From: Treponema sp. | GTDB lineage: Bacteria > Spirochaetota > Spirochaetia > Treponematales > Breznakiellaceae | Reading direction: 5' to 3' | Length of the DNA: 6,026 bases | Assembly (NCBI GenBank): GCA_009780285.1 | Contig: WRAL01000101.1 | Coordinates: 1 to 6,026, forward strand | Shown here: piece after piece, positions 5,892 to 6,026 of the stretch | Position numbering within the stretch: the first letter of the stretch is position 1 | Layout: each line of letters opens with the position of its first letter | Program-made: the position numbers and the translations under genes | The notes under the pieces: generated by a model | Told to the model about the DNA's origin: nothing | Seen by the model: only the letters and a program-made list of their open reading frames with translations | Database searches by the model: none

Positions 5892-5923
5892 GCGCTACGA
5901 GCTAGTGCGCCAGCCCGTAGCGC
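5892..5923. repeat. Inverted repeat across the stop codon of the partial gene
   Basis: GCGCTACG (5892-5899) and CGTAGCGC (5916-5923) form a perfect 8-bp stem with a 16-base loop that contains the TAG stop at 5904-5902. A further CGCTACG lies at 5878-5884 as a direct repeat. A role in ending the upstream transcript is possible, but there is no T-run. Confidence 0.4.
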
Positions 5924-6026
5924 TCGATGAAGGCAAGCGTCCGCTCCAGCGCGTAGTCCGGATGCACCCAAAGGTCCGGCATGAAGCCCACGCCCTCGAA
6001 CTGCGACAGGTCCGGGCGCAGATTCA
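5902..6026 (-). CDS. C-terminal fragment of an unidentified protein, cut by the window edge
   Basis: An open frame enters from the right edge and ends at TAG (5904-5902), giving the last 40 residues. These include LRPDLSQFEGVGFMPDLWV followed by an amphipathic C-terminal helix, LERTLAFIERYGLAH. The pattern GVGFMPDLWV followed by a short helix recalls the C-terminal end of S41-family (tail-specific-like) peptidases, where a P-D motif follows the catalytic domain. The catalytic part is outside the window, so this is only a guess. Codon use is GC-rich like the neighbouring genes, which supports real coding. It is co-directional with the TPR gene but separated from it by the palindromic element. 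Confidence 0.6.
   Translation of the reverse strand, partial: NLRPDLSQFEGVGFMPDLWVHPDYALERTLAFIERYGLAH

Overview
The window is GC-rich, densely coded bacterial DNA with clear Shine-Dalgarno sites, ATG and GTG starts, and overlapping or nearly abutting genes. I cannot name the organism. The divergent form of the YmdB-family protein (IAEIVG at the N-terminus, DG in place of the usual EN) reminds me of spirochaete versions of this family. That is memory-based inference only, and nothing in the window proves it.

Layout. On the + strand, 20-1402 is a complete sodium/proton-coupled dicarboxylate/amino-acid symporter of the L-cystine (TcyP/YdjN) type. A 177-base convergent intergenic region (1403-1579) follows and holds three hairpin-forming inverted repeats. 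All other genes are on the - strand. In transcription order these are the last 40 codons of an unidentified protein running off the right edge (6026-5902); a 277-base spacer with a 115-bp nested palindromic element; a TPR protein (5624-5067); a YmdB-family metallophosphoesterase-like protein (5070-4252, GTG start overlapping the TPR stop by four bases); a YdjI-like SPFH protein with three C-terminal zinc ribbons (4202-2907); and a zinc-ribbon protein with two membrane segments, YdjG-like (2902-1580), starting four bases after the SPFH stop.

How the genes may work together. The SPFH and zinc-ribbon membrane proteins form a tightly coupled pair. It resembles the B. subtilis YdjI/YdjG module, which helps tether the phage-shock protein PspA to the membrane. 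No PspA homologue lies in the window. The TPR and YmdB-like genes are translationally coupled to each other and sit just upstream in the same direction, so a four-gene transcript is plausible, although a 47-base spacer separates the two pairs.

Most unusual points: (1) the YmdB-like protein has lost or swapped most of the metal-site residues of the family; (2) the SPFH protein carries a triplicated zinc ribbon whose first two DNA copies differ at one base in 64; (3) a compact element of nested inverted repeats lies before the TPR gene, and one of its internal hairpins recurs after tcyP with a paired base change that keeps the stem intact.
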